This document shows positions 1-8,229 of a stretch of DNA of 58,504 bases, piece by piece. Made by a program: the position numbers and the translations under genes. The stretch is taken from positions 1 to 58,504 of the forward strand of contig JACQAG010000041.1 in assembly GCA_016195085.1 (NCBI GenBank), in the 5' to 3' direction. The first letter of the stretch is position 1; every line of letters starts with the position of its first letter. Under the pieces are notes generated by a model, which saw only the letters and a list, made by a program, of their open reading frames with translations, was not told where the DNA came from and did not search any database. This stretch comes from Pseudomonadota bacterium (GTDB lineage Bacteria > Pseudomonadota > Alphaproteobacteria > SHVZ01).

Positions 1-1
1 C

Positions 2-355
2 ATGGTCATGCGCATCGCCTACAACAAGGGCAAGTTCGTCAACGCCGGCCTCGACAAGGCGAGCCTCGACAACGAGCGCAACGGCGTGCGCCTCCTGCTC
101 GAGGACGGCCGCGATCTCGCCTTCGTGCAGATCGCCGGGCTCATCGCCCGGCGGATCGTCTGCCGGCTCAAGGAAGGAGAGATGGTCAGGACCGGCGAGC
201 GCTTCGGCATGATCCGCTTCGGCAGCCGCGCCGATGTGTATCTGCCCGACGGCATCGCGCCCCTGGTCGCGGTCGGCCAGCGCGCGATCGCTGGCGAGAC
301 GGTGCTGGCCGATCTCAATTTGACCGAGCCGCCACGCCTGGGCGAGATCCGATGA
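2..355 (+). CDS. psd: Phosphatidylserine decarboxylase proenzyme, 3' part
   Basis: This is the C-terminal part of a short-type phosphatidylserine decarboxylase; the 5' end lies outside the window, so the first Met shown is internal. The enzyme decarboxylates phosphatidylserine to phosphatidylethanolamine at the inner membrane. Visible signatures are DNERN at fragment residues 23-27 and [11 protein letters not shown] at 72-82. In this family the proenzyme cleaves itself between the Gly and Ser of that motif (74/75), and the Ser becomes the pyruvoyl cofactor. The stop overlaps the pssA start (ATGA), so the two genes are translationally coupled in the usual alphaproteobacterial order. Confidence 0.95.
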   Translation: MVMRIAYNKGKFVNAGLDKASLDNERNGVRLLLEDGRDLAFVQIAGLIARRIVCRLKEGEMVRTGERFGMIRFGSRADVYLPDGIAPLVAVGQRAIAGETVLADLNLTEPPRLGEIR

Positions 356-1197
356 TGCTGCGCCGCCGACCCCACCGCTTCCGCCCGTCCAGGATCAAGG
401 GGTTGTCCTTCAATCGGCTCATTCCCAACATCTTCACCGTGTTGGCGCTCTGCGCCGGCCTGACCGCGATCCGCTTCGGTCTGCAGGAGCGTTGGCAAGC
501 CGCGGTGGCGCTCGTGGTCATCGCCGCCATTCTCGATGGTCTCGACGGCAGGCTCGCCCGTCTCCTCGGCGGCACCAGCAAGTTCGGCGCCGAGCTCGAC
601 TCGCTCTCCGACTTCCTCAGCTTCGGCGTGACTCCAGCGATCCTGATCTACCTTTGGACCTTCCAGGGCTTCTCCGGCTTTGTCGGCTTCGGCTGGGCGA
701 CAGTGCTGTTCTTCAGCACCTGCTGCGCCTTGAGGCTGGCGCGCTTCAACACCAAGATCGGCGAGGAGATGCCGGCCTGGGCCTACAACTATTTCACCGG
801 CGTGCCGGCGCCGGCGGGCGCGGGCCTGGCCCTGCTGCCGATGATCGTCAGCTTCGAGGTCGGCAGCGGCCTCTTCTCCCAGCCGATCTTGAATGCGATC
901 TGGCTGGTGCTGGTCGGACTCCTTTTCATCAGCCGCATTCCCACTTTCGCCTTCAAGAGGGTGAAGGTGCCGCACCACTACGTGCTGCCGACGCTGGTGG
1001 GCGTCGGTGTGCTGACGGCAGCACTGGCGAGCGCCCCCTGGGTCACCCTGTCGTTGGCCGGCGCTGCCTATATCGCCAGCATCCCCTTCAGCATGCGCAG
1101 CTTCCAGCATCTCCAGCGCGAGGCCGCCCGGGTCGAAGCCGCCGCCGGGATGCCGGTCGAGCCCGCCGAGCCGCCGCCGACCCTGCCGCGGCCGTAA
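352..1197 (+). CDS. pssA: CDP-diacylglycerol-serine O-phosphatidyltransferase
   Basis: This 281-residue integral membrane enzyme makes phosphatidylserine from CDP-diacylglycerol and serine, the step before Psd. The CDP-alcohol phosphatidyltransferase signature is complete: D65-G66-x2-A69-R70-x8-G79-x3-D83-x3-D87. It is followed by several hydrophobic membrane segments up to about residue 250 and a Pro/Ala/Glu-rich C-terminal tail. The start overlaps the psd stop by four bases. Length and motif spacing match the membrane-type (Bacillus-like) PssA, not the E. coli soluble type. Confidence 0.95.
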   Translation: MMLRRRPHRFRPSRIKGLSFNRLIPNIFTVLALCAGLTAIRFGLQERWQAAVALVVIAAILDGLDGRLARLLGGTSKFGAELDSLSDFLSFGVTPAILIYLWTFQGFSGFVGFGWATVLFFSTCCALRLARFNTKIGEEMPAWAYNYFTGVPAPAGAGLALLPMIVSFEVGSGLFSQPILNAIWLVLVGLLFISRIPTFAFKRVKVPHHYVLPTLVGVGVLTAALASAPWVTLSLAGAAYIASIPFSMRSFQHLQREAARVEAAAGMPVEPAEPPPTLPRP

Positions 1198-1205
1198 GCG
1201 CCGCT

Positions 1206-2042
1206 CTACGGCTTTCGCCCGACGATGATGCGGATGTGGGCGCCGAGCCGGTAGCCATCGGCGGCACGATAGGGTTCGAGGCGCCTCTGGACGGATTGGT
1301 CGAGCGCCTCGAGGAGTGCGTCGCTGGCGTTCTCCAGCCGGCCGCCGCCGCCCATCTCCAGGCCCGCCTGCCAGAACTTCTCGCCCAAGGGCGCCTTGCG
1401 CTCGAAGCGATGCTCGATTTCGTCCACCGCGGCGAAGCCGGCTTCGTTGAACATCTCCCCCACGACGCCGGGCGCGGCGAAGCGGAAGGGGTCGCGGGGA
1501 TTGGGATCAGGCCCCAGAACCTCTTCGAGCGCCGCCTCGCTGATCTCGAACATCGGATTGTCCGCGCGCGGCCCCCAGACCATGTAGGCCGCCCGGCCTC
1601 CGGGCTTCAAGACGCGCAGACTCTCGCAGAGCGCCACCACCGGCCGCGGAAAGAACATGAGCCCGAACCGGCAGGTGACGGCATGGAAGCTCGCCTCGCC
1701 AAAGCCGAGCGCTTCCGCATTGGCGACGGCGAAGCGGATATTGGCGAGGCCGCGCTCGTCTGCTCGCCGCCGGGCGCCCTGGAGCATGGGCAAGGCCAAA
1801 TCCGTGAGCACGGCCTCGCCCTCAGGTCCTAGCGCGCGGGCAAGGGTGATGCCGGGCTCGCCTGCGCCTGAGGCGAGATCCAAGGCCCGTTCGCCTGGAT
1901 TGACCCGGACCGCCTCCACCAGGGGCCGATTGAAGCGCTCGGCCATCGCCTCCATGCGATCGGCCCAGCGGGTCCAGGCGCGCGCAGTGGTGCTCCACAG
2001 GCCGCGCTGGCGCCTGGTCTCGGCGTCGTGCTCCGCCGTCAT
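1206..2042 (-). CDS. Class I SAM-dependent methyltransferase
   Basis: The 278-residue protein has a Rossmann-type methyltransferase core. The SAM-binding motif I (LDLASGAGEPG) is at about residues 54-64, the acidic motif II region (VLTDLA) follows, and VLKPGGR marks the post-motif III segment. It resembles the UbiE/COQ5-like methyltransferase_11 group, but the substrate cannot be read from the sequence. Its ATG overlaps the stop of the upstream PAS-domain gene (ATGA), so the two form a minus-strand operon. It faces pssA convergently with an 8 bp gap. Confidence 0.8.
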   Translation of the reverse strand: MTAEHDAETRRQRGLWSTTARAWTRWADRMEAMAERFNRPLVEAVRVNPGERALDLASGAGEPGITLARALGPEGEAVLTDLALPMLQGARRRADERGLANIRFAVANAEALGFGEASFHAVTCRFGLMFFPRPVVALCESLRVLKPGGRAAYMVWGPRADNPMFEISEAALEEVLGPDPNPRDPFRFAAPGVVGEMFNEAGFAAVDEIEHRFERKAPLGEKFWQAGLEMGGGGRLENASDALLEALDQSVQRRLEPYRAADGYRLGAHIRIIVGRKP

Positions 2043-2455
2043 CGGGCCGGCTCCAGCATTGCCGCCCGGGCTCGGGCCGGGACCTGGAAGCGGGTGAAGA
2101 ACACCAGCAGCATCGTCACCCTCCCGTCATCCTCCGACAAAGGCAGCGTCAGGCGTTCCCAGCCCCCGGAGGCGCCGGAGTCGAAGGTGAAGCGCCCTGA
2201 GCAGAGAACCGGGCCGCGGCTCCGCACGCAGTTCGCGAACTGCTGGATCACCTGGTCGGCGCCGAAATGATGCGCGACGTCATCGACATAACGCCCGGTA
2301 TGATCGGGAACCTGCAGGGATTGCCGATAGGAGACGATGCGGGTGCCGACCAGCCGATAACGGAACCGCAAGGGTTCCGGCTCGACGTCGATGAGCAGCA
2401 GGTTGGGGAGCAGGGCGGGGATATCGACGGGGTCGATGTCGCCCCGCCGCGGCAT
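2039..2455 (-). CDS. PAS-domain protein (PAS_5-like), possibly frameshifted at its N-terminus
   Basis: The 138 residues from the first in-frame ATG look like the alphaproteobacterial single-PAS family: MPRRGDIDP, then LLPNLLLIDVE, RFRYRLVGT and a C-terminal LTLPLSEDDGRV. The same frame stays open upstream and encodes a family-like stretch, SRELYRYWLERHGGRP, with no ATG, GTG or TTG to start it. A neighbouring frame offers an ATG at 2538 (MSLEAEAQPSP) that would join it if one base were gained or lost near 2500-2515. The gene is therefore either N-terminally truncated or carries a frameshift or sequencing error. The ligand and output are unknown, and no effector domain is attached. Confidence 0.65.
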   Translation of the reverse strand: MPRRGDIDPVDIPALLPNLLLIDVEPEPLRFRYRLVGTRIVSYRQSLQVPDHTGRYVDDVAHHFGADQVIQQFANCVRSRGPVLCSGRFTFDSGASGGWERLTLPLSEDDGRVTMLLVFFTRFQVPARARAAMLEPAR

Positions 2456-2618
2456 CGGCCGACCGCCGTGTCGCTCGAGCCAGTATCGGTAGAGCTCCCG
2501 ACTGTCGGGCTGGGTTGTGCTTCCGCTTCGAGGCTCATGGCGGGCTCGGATGAAGGCGTAGCGCGATAAGAATAGACGAAGGCGTCGCCGCCGGGAACGT
2601 CATCCGGTCGCACCCTCC

Positions 2619-3584
2619 TTAGCGTGTGCGGCTCAGCAGCTCTTCCACTGCGCGCTGCACCTCCAGGCCATCGCGAAAGCTGGCGAGCCCGTGCGGCTTG
2701 CCTTCGATCATGTCGGCGACGCCGTCGAGCTGCGCCTTGGCCGAGCGTGGACGCAGCTCGCCCGGGCCGAGATCGACCGGACTCCAGCTTCCGGCCTGCT
2801 CTCTCGACAGGTTGGTCCAGTCATGGAGACGGAGGTGGCCCTTGGCTCCCGATGCCGTCCACGCATTGCTGTCGGCAGCCATGCCGCGCACACCCCCGGT
2901 GAGCCTGACCGGGATCCCCGCGGCGGTGAGGTCGGCGGCGATGGCGGTCTCCGCCGATCGCCCGTCATCGGGATAGGAGGTCTTGCTGGCTTTCACCGCG
3001 AGCGGACCTATGAGGCGTCGCGTGAGAAAGAGAAAATGCGAGACCACCTCGCGTACGAAGCCGCCCTCTTCGCGCAGGCAGAGCCAGCGCGCGTCCGCCT
3101 GCCATGGTCGCGGCCATTCGGCGAAGACGGTCTCGATCTCGATGCGCTCGGGGGTGCCGACGGCGTCCGCTGCGAGCATGTCCTTGAGCGCGAGTGCCGC
3201 GGGCGAGGAAGCGAAGGGGAAGTTGATCGCTGCCCGATGCACCTCGCGCTCGACCCTTGCCACCATCCGGTCGCTCTCTTCGGTGTCGACGCCAAGCGGC
3301 TTCTCGGAGAGCACCGCTTTCCCGGCGTCGAATGCGGTAGCGGCGTGGGTGAGGTGGGTCGAAGGCGGCGAGGCGATGTAGACGCAGGCGACGCCCGGAT
3401 CGGCGACGAGCTCCGAGGAGCCCCTGGCGATGCGGAGCCGGGGATGGCTCTTCTTCGTCCGCGCGCACGCGGCAGGGTTCGGATCCCACACCGCGACCGC
3501 TTCCACCCGAGGATTGAGAGCAAGGCTCGCCAGCATGCGCTGGCCCATGATGCCGAGACCAATGAAGCCGATGCCGTGAGCCAT
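2619..3584 (-). CDS. Gfo/Idh/MocA family oxidoreductase
   Basis: The 321-residue protein starts with a dinucleotide-binding GxGxxG motif (GLGIMG, residues 9-14). It carries the family's EKP motif at 94-96, whose Lys is usually catalytic or substrate-contacting. Family members oxidise or reduce sugars, inositols or related polyols with NAD(P)H. The C-terminal alpha/beta domain follows from about residue 130. It is the first of three such genes lying among the family-5 binding proteins, which suggests catabolism of a sugar-like or opine-like compound; the substrate is not known. Confidence 0.85.
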   Translation of the reverse strand: MAHGIGFIGLGIMGQRMLASLALNPRVEAVAVWDPNPAACARTKKSHPRLRIARGSSELVADPGVACVYIASPPSTHLTHAATAFDAGKAVLSEKPLGVDTEESDRMVARVEREVHRAAINFPFASSPAALALKDMLAADAVGTPERIEIETVFAEWPRPWQADARWLCLREEGGFVREVVSHFLFLTRRLIGPLAVKASKTSYPDDGRSAETAIAADLTAAGIPVRLTGGVRGMAADSNAWTASGAKGHLRLHDWTNLSREQAGSWSPVDLGPGELRPRSAKAQLDGVADMIEGKPHGLASFRDGLEVQRAVEELLSRTR

Positions 3585-3893
3585 GGCAGGGGAAGCCTTT
3601 CCGCGGGGAATGAGGGGAAGCCGCTGCGAGAGGGACCGGGTTGTGCGCTTGTCCTCATTCTAGCCTTGAGCGACATGACCCGCCCGGGGACTCGCTGTCA
3701 GCAACCCAAAATCGTGCTTTTACGCGCGCCGATGACGGTTTCATTCCTTGATACTGGAGCCGGTTCGCAAGGATGCATTGCGCCCGCCCGGCATTGTTTT
3801 AATATCGGAAAAAGCGTTTCTCCGAACATTGCCGGAGCACCGACCGACAGCACCCAAGTGAGGGCCCACAACAACGAGACGAAGGAGGCGTCC
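3585..3893. other. Intergenic region upstream of the first family-5 binding protein
   Basis: These 309 bases separate two divergent genes and contain no convincing gene. A plus-strand open frame runs through the stretch in phase with the downstream gene, but it has no family resemblance, and the signal peptide begins only at 3894. The notable content is the block at 3775-3812, repeated before the next binding-protein gene, and the ribosome-binding site at 3882-3888. Confidence 0.6.
3775..3812 (+). promoter_or_regulatory. Conserved upstream block, putative promoter (copy 1)
   Basis: GCATTGCGCCCG, then 13 variable bases, then TGTTTTAATATCGGAAAA occurs here and, with identical spacing, at 5512-5549 before the paralogous gene. 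It contains AT-rich TTTAAT/TAATAT in otherwise GC-rich DNA, which suits a -10 element. The -35 assignment is uncertain. It lies about 80 bases upstream of the start codon. Confidence 0.45.
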
Positions 3894-5489
3894 ATGTCGC
3901 TTCGGACCTCGGCCTCAGCAACGTTCCGCGGCTCGGTCGCCGCACTGGCGCTTTTCGCCGTCGGCGTCGTGCCCGCCCAAGCCCAGCAGAATGTGCTGCG
4001 CGTGGTGCCATCGGCCGAGCCCAAGGTGTTCGATCCGCACCAATCCGGCGTCAATCAGACCTCCATGCACGTGGCGATGATCTACGACACCTTGTTCACG
4101 TGGGACTCGAATCTCGTCTCCCGCCCGCAGATGGTGGGCAACTACTCGGTCTCCGCCGACAAGCTCAAATACACGTTCACCCTTAGGCCTGGCCTCAAGT
4201 TCCACGACGGCACGCCGGTCACCACCAAGGACGTGCTGCAGACATGGAAGCGGCAATTCGTCCGCGACACGCAGATTCAGAAGCTGGTCGACGCCGTCGC
4301 CTCCACCGACAAGGTCGACGACCAGACCTTCACCTTGACCCTCAAGGAACCCTTCGGCTTCGTCGAGTATCTGATCAGCGGCGCCAAGAGCATCGACGAC
4401 GGCATTCTCCGGGAGAAGGAAGCGCTGACCGATCCCTACACGCCGATCACCGAGATGGTCGGCTCCGGCCCATTCACCTTCAACAAGGCCGAATACGTGC
4501 CCGGCGCCAAGCTCGTCTACGAGAAGAACCGTGCCTACGTGCCGCGCAACGAGCCGCCGGACGGCCAGGCCGGTGGCAAGGTGGTCAAGGTCGATCGCGT
4601 CGAGTGGCTGATCATCCCCGATCCGGCCACGGCCTATGCCGCGCTCAAGAAGGGCGAGGTCGATTTCATCGATTCCGCCACTCTCGATCTGATCAAAACC
4701 GTCGAGAACGATCCCAATATCGTCATCGGCGAAGTCTGGCCAGTCGAAACCTATGGCGTCTTGCGGCCGAACTCGCTGCTACCACCCTTCAACAATGTCA
4801 AAGCTCGGCAAGCGCTGGCTTATATGGTGAATCAGAGCGAGTATCTGGAGCTCGCCTTCGGCGACAAGAAGTGGTGGCACGAGTGCTACGCCTTCTGGGT
4901 CTGCGGCACGCCCAACGGCACCGAGATTGGCTCGGATGCCTACCGCAAGCAGAACCTGGACCTCGCTCGCCAGCTGGTGAAGGAGTCCGGCTACAACGGC
5001 GAACCGGTGGTGATGATCGGCGGTGCCGACATCCCCACCTTCAATGCCTGGACGCAGATGTCCGCCGAACTCCTGAAGAAGATCGGGTTCAAGGTCGATG
5101 TGCAGTTGAGCGACTGGGGGGCGGTCGCAGTCAGGCGCGCCAAGAAGGATCCGGTCTCGCAAGGTGGTTGGAACCTGTTCCATACCAGCGCCAACGGCTC
5201 GCATCTGGCGAGCCCGCTCACCAGCCCGTCCACCATCATGACCTGCGATGGCAAGAACTTCGTCGGCTGGCCCTGCGACGAGGTGGTCGAGAAGATCCGC
5301 GATCAATACGTGCGCGAGACCGACCCGGCGAAGCAGAAGGCGCTCCTGGAGCAGATGCACAGGCGGCTGTGGGAGGTGGTCCCCTATGCGATGTTGGGCC
5401 AGTTCCGCCAGCCCTTCCTGTGGCGGAAGAACGTGACCGGCGTGCTCAAGACCGGCACGCTGGTCTTCTGGAACATCGACAAGAGCTGA
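3894..5489 (+). CDS. ABC transporter substrate-binding protein, family 5 (copy 1 of tandem pair)
   Basis: This 531-residue periplasmic binding protein belongs to the peptide/nickel/opine family (SBP_bac_5). A signal peptide covers about residues 1-30, with AQA-Q as the likely cleavage site. The mature part shows YDTLF, LKYTFTLRPGLKFHDGTPVT and GSGPF, all typical of the family. The start is chosen at 3894 because AAGGAGG sits five bases upstream and the signal peptide begins there. It is about 85% identical by eye to the next gene, a tandem duplicate. No permease or ATPase gene is adjacent, so it must use a transporter encoded elsewhere. The ligand is unknown. Confidence 0.9.
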   Translation: MSLRTSASATFRGSVAALALFAVGVVPAQAQQNVLRVVPSAEPKVFDPHQSGVNQTSMHVAMIYDTLFTWDSNLVSRPQMVGNYSVSADKLKYTFTLRPGLKFHDGTPVTTKDVLQTWKRQFVRDTQIQKLVDAVASTDKVDDQTFTLTLKEPFGFVEYLISGAKSIDDGILREKEALTDPYTPITEMVGSGPFTFNKAEYVPGAKLVYEKNRAYVPRNEPPDGQAGGKVVKVDRVEWLIIPDPATAYAALKKGEVDFIDSATLDLIKTVENDPNIVIGEVWPVETYGVLRPNSLLPPFNNVKARQALAYMVNQSEYLELAFGDKKWWHECYAFWVCGTPNGTEIGSDAYRKQNLDLARQLVKESGYNGEPVVMIGGADIPTFNAWTQMSAELLKKIGFKVDVQLSDWGAVAVRRAKKDPVSQGGWNLFHTSANGSHLASPLTSPSTIMTCDGKNFVGWPCDEVVEKIRDQYVRETDPAKQKALLEQMHRRLWEVVPYAMLGQFRQPFLWRKNVTGVLKTGTLVFWNIDKS

Positions 5490-5511
5490 CGATGCCTACA
5501 ACTCCAACGAC

Positions 5512-5549
5512 GCATTGCGCCCGGCCAGCTTTGTTTTAATATCGGAAAA
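5512..5549 (+). promoter_or_regulatory. Conserved upstream block, putative promoter (copy 2)
   Basis: This is the second copy of the block at 3775-3812: GCATTGCGCCCGG, a variable stretch, then TTGTTTTAATATCGGAAAA with the same internal spacing. It begins 22 bases after the stop of the first binding-protein gene. The duplication therefore carried its own control region, and the second gene is probably transcribed independently. Confidence 0.45.
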
Positions 5550-5619
5550 TTCTGTCGCCGACGACCGCCCCGCCCAGTCAGCCAAGGCGGGCCGGATCGA
5601 CGCCCATAAGGAGGCTTTC

Positions 5620-7212
5620 ATGTCCCGTCAGACCTCGGCCTCGATGGTCCCGCTTATCGCCGGCTTCCTCGCCGCTGCTGTGCTCGCACCCATGGAGGCC
5701 GCCGCCCAGCAGAAAGTGCTGAAGGTGGTGCCGATGTCGGAGCCCAAGGTGCTCGACATGCACCAATCGGCGGTCAACCCGACCTCGATGCACGTGGCCA
5801 TGGTCTATGACACGCTGTTCACGGTGGATGCGGACCTGATCGCCCGCCCGCAGATGGTCGGCAACTACACGGTCTCCGCCGACAAGCTCAAATACACCTT
5901 CACCCTCAGGCCCGGCCTCAAGTTCCACGACGGCACGCCGGTCACATCCAAGGACGTGATCCAGACCTGGAAGCGGCAATTCGTCCGCGACACCCAGATC
6001 GGCAAGCTGGCCGAGGCGGTGGCGTCCTACGACAAGGTCGACGACAACACCTTCACGCTCACGCTGAAGGAGCCCTTCGGCTTCGTCGAGTATCTCATCA
6101 GCGGCACCAAGAGCATCGAAGACGGGATCATGCGCGAGAAGGAGGCGCTGACCGACCCCTACACCCCGGTCACCACCATGATCGGCTCCGGCCCGTTCAC
6201 CTTCAACACCGCCGAATACGTAATGGGCGCCAAGCTGGTCTACGACAAGAATCGCGCCTACGTGCCCCGCAACGAGCCGCCGAGCGGCCAGGCCGGCGGC
6301 AAGGTGGTCAAGGTGGACCGGGTGGAGTACGTGATCATTCCCGATGCAGCGACGGCCTATGCGGCCTTGAGGAAGGGCGAGATCGACTTCATCGACGCCG
6401 CTTCGCTCGATCTCATCAAGACCGTCGAGAACGATCCCAACATCGTCATCGGCGAGGTCTGGCCGGTCGAGACCTATGGTGTACTCAGGCCCAACTCGCT
6501 GCATCCGCCCTTCAACAACGTGAAGGCGCGCCAGGCTCTCGCCCATATGGTGCAGCAGAGCGACTATCTCGAGCTCGCGTTCGGCGACAAGAAATGGTGG
6601 CACGAGTGCTACGCCTTCTGGGTCTGCGGCACGCCCAACGGCACCGAGGCGGGCTCCGAGGCCTACCGCAAGCAGAATCTCGATCTCGCCCGGCAGCTGG
6701 TGAAAGAATCCGGCTATGACGGCAAGCCGGTGGTGATTATCGGCGGCGCCGACATCCCCGCCTACAATGCCTGGTCGCAGCTCACCGCCAGCCTCCTGAA
6801 GCAGATCGGCTTCAACGTCGACATGCAGATGACCGATTGGGGTGTGGTCGCGGTCCGGCGCGCGAAGAAGGATCCGCCGGCGCAGGGCGGTTGGAACCTG
6901 TTCCACACCAACGCCAACGGCGCGCATCTGGCGAGCCCGCTCACCAGCCCGTCCACGATCATGACCTGCGACGGCAAGAACTTCGTCGGCTGGCCCTGCG
7001 ACGAGGTGGTGGAGAAGATGCGCGACCAGTACGTCCGCGAGACCGACCCGGCGAAGCAGAAGGTGCTGGTCGAGCAGATGCACAAGCGTCTCTGGGAGGT
7101 GATGCCCTATGTGACCTTGGGCCAGTTCCGGCAGCCCTTCCTGTGGCGCAAAAACATCACCGGCGTGCTCAAGACCGGCACGCTGGTCTTCTGGAACATC
7201 GACAAGAGCTGA
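5620..7212 (+). CDS. ABC transporter substrate-binding protein, family 5 (copy 2 of tandem pair)
   Basis: The 530-residue protein is the close paralogue of the preceding gene. Long blocks are identical, including the region from LKYTFTLRPG to VTSKDV and the C-terminal GTLVFWNIDKS; the signal peptides differ. Cleavage is likely after AAA at residue 29. AAGGAGG at 5608-5614 lies five bases before the ATG and fixes the start. Differences cluster in the signal peptide and in scattered mature positions, so the two copies may have diverged in ligand preference or expression. No transporter subunits are nearby. Confidence 0.9.
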   Translation: MSRQTSASMVPLIAGFLAAAVLAPMEAAAQQKVLKVVPMSEPKVLDMHQSAVNPTSMHVAMVYDTLFTVDADLIARPQMVGNYTVSADKLKYTFTLRPGLKFHDGTPVTSKDVIQTWKRQFVRDTQIGKLAEAVASYDKVDDNTFTLTLKEPFGFVEYLISGTKSIEDGIMREKEALTDPYTPVTTMIGSGPFTFNTAEYVMGAKLVYDKNRAYVPRNEPPSGQAGGKVVKVDRVEYVIIPDAATAYAALRKGEIDFIDAASLDLIKTVENDPNIVIGEVWPVETYGVLRPNSLHPPFNNVKARQALAHMVQQSDYLELAFGDKKWWHECYAFWVCGTPNGTEAGSEAYRKQNLDLARQLVKESGYDGKPVVIIGGADIPAYNAWSQLTASLLKQIGFNVDMQMTDWGVVAVRRAKKDPPAQGGWNLFHTNANGAHLASPLTSPSTIMTCDGKNFVGWPCDEVVEKMRDQYVRETDPAKQKVLVEQMHKRLWEVMPYVTLGQFRQPFLWRKNITGVLKTGTLVFWNIDKS

Positions 7213-7249
7213 CAACCGCGTCGTTCATCACGGAGTCGTAGAGACGATT

Positions 7250-7375
7250 GAACCGCGGAGTTCGCGGAGAAGAACGCAGAGAACGCCGAGAATAGTTCGC
7301 AGCGCGCGGCGCGGGAGCAAACACCTCCGCAAACTCCGCGCTCCTCAGCGATCTCTGCGGTTTTCTTCTGCCTCG
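7250..7375. repeat. Dispersed CGGAG/CTCCG-type intergenic repeat
   Basis: The segment between the second binding-protein gene and the first hydrolase is made of CGCGGAG and CGCAGAG units. These are followed by their near-complements (CTCCGCG, CTCAGCG, CTCTGCGG), giving an imperfect inverted repeat. The 13-mer GCGCTCCTCAGCG at 7338-7350 recurs exactly at 56008-56020 inside the larger element near 56 kb, so the two belong to one repeat family. Confidence 0.6.
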
Positions 7376-7408
7376 CCTCTTCAGTGAGGAGTCGCGCACG
7401 GAGCGAGC

Positions 7409-8209
7409 ATGACGAAAGCCGTTTGGGACAAGCGGGCGGTCGCCAATGGGCCGGCGCGCGTCGAATACCGGATCGCCGGCAAGGGCAAGACCATCGTCTC
7501 GCTGCCAGGGCTCGGGCGCACGACGGAAGACCACCTTCCCTTGGGCGAGCGGCTGATCGCCGCCGGCTACCGCGTCGTCTTGCCGATGCCCCGCGGCATG
7601 GGCGGCAGCACCGGGCCGCTGACAGGGATTACGCTCCACGATCTTGCCGCCGACGTGGCCAAGGTGATCGAGGCTGTGGGCGACATCCCGGCGATCCTCT
7701 GCGGCCACGCCTATGGCAACCGCGTCGCCCGGCTGATCGCGACCGACCGGCCGGATCTGGTGTCCCACCTCGTTCTGTTCACCGCGAGCGGCAAGGTCGC
7801 CGGCACGCCCGAGGTGGTGGCGGCGATCGAGCGGGTGAAGAACCCGGCGCTGCCGATCGAGGAGCGCCGCAAGGCAGCGCTCGTCTCCATGGTGGGGCCC
7901 ACGCGCGACCCCACGGTCTGGCTCGACGGCTGGAACGACCCGATCGCCAAGGCCTGCCAGGCAGCGCTCCGCGCCGTGCCGACCGAGGAATGGTGGACCG
8001 GCGGCAAGGCCAAGGTCCTGGTGATCCAAGGCCTCGCCGACAAGTCCTCGCCGCCGGTCAATGGTCGGATGCTGAAGGAAGAGCTCGGCGAGCGCTGCAC
8101 CCTGGTCGAGCTGGACGGTGTGGGCCATTCGGTGCCGGTGGAGGCGCCGGACGAGGTCGCCGCCGCGATGATCGCGTATCTCAAGAAGCAGCATCTCGCC
8201 GCGGCGTGA
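7409..8209 (+). CDS. Alpha/beta-hydrolase-fold protein with Ala at the nucleophile position (copy A)
   Basis: The 266-residue protein has the alpha/beta-hydrolase layout: the oxyanion-side LPGLGRT, a nucleophile elbow, an Asp in QGLAD (D211) and a His in GVGHS (H240). The elbow reads G-H-A-Y-G at residues 99-103, so the usual Ser/Cys/Asp nucleophile is Ala101. The paralogue immediately downstream has the same substitution. The protein is therefore either a non-hydrolytic member (binding or lyase-like chemistry without a covalent intermediate) or a pseudoenzyme. It sits between family-5 binding-protein genes, so its ligand may be related to their cargo. Confidence 0.8.
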   Translation: MTKAVWDKRAVANGPARVEYRIAGKGKTIVSLPGLGRTTEDHLPLGERLIAAGYRVVLPMPRGMGGSTGPLTGITLHDLAADVAKVIEAVGDIPAILCGHAYGNRVARLIATDRPDLVSHLVLFTASGKVAGTPEVVAAIERVKNPALPIEERRKAALVSMVGPTRDPTVWLDGWNDPIAKACQAALRAVPTEEWWTGGKAKVLVIQGLADKSSPPVNGRMLKEELGERCTLVELDGVGHSVPVEAPDEVAAAMIAYLKKQHLAAA

Positions 8210-8229
8210 TGAAAGGCTGCTGAACGACC

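Noticed and set aside
2691-3893. Long plus-strand open frame in phase with the first binding-protein gene
   Set aside because: It overlaps the Gfo/Idh/MocA gene on the other strand, is Arg/Gly/Ala-rich without family motifs, and the signal peptide and RBS place the true start at 3894.
5578-7215. 545-codon minus-strand open frame opposite the second binding-protein gene
   Set aside because: It is an antisense shadow of a strongly conserved gene; it has no signal, motif or RBS.
7250-7375. tRNA or structured RNA gene
   Set aside because: The inverted repeat lacks the cloverleaf pattern and shares its sequence with the intergenic element near 56 kb, so it is a repeat.
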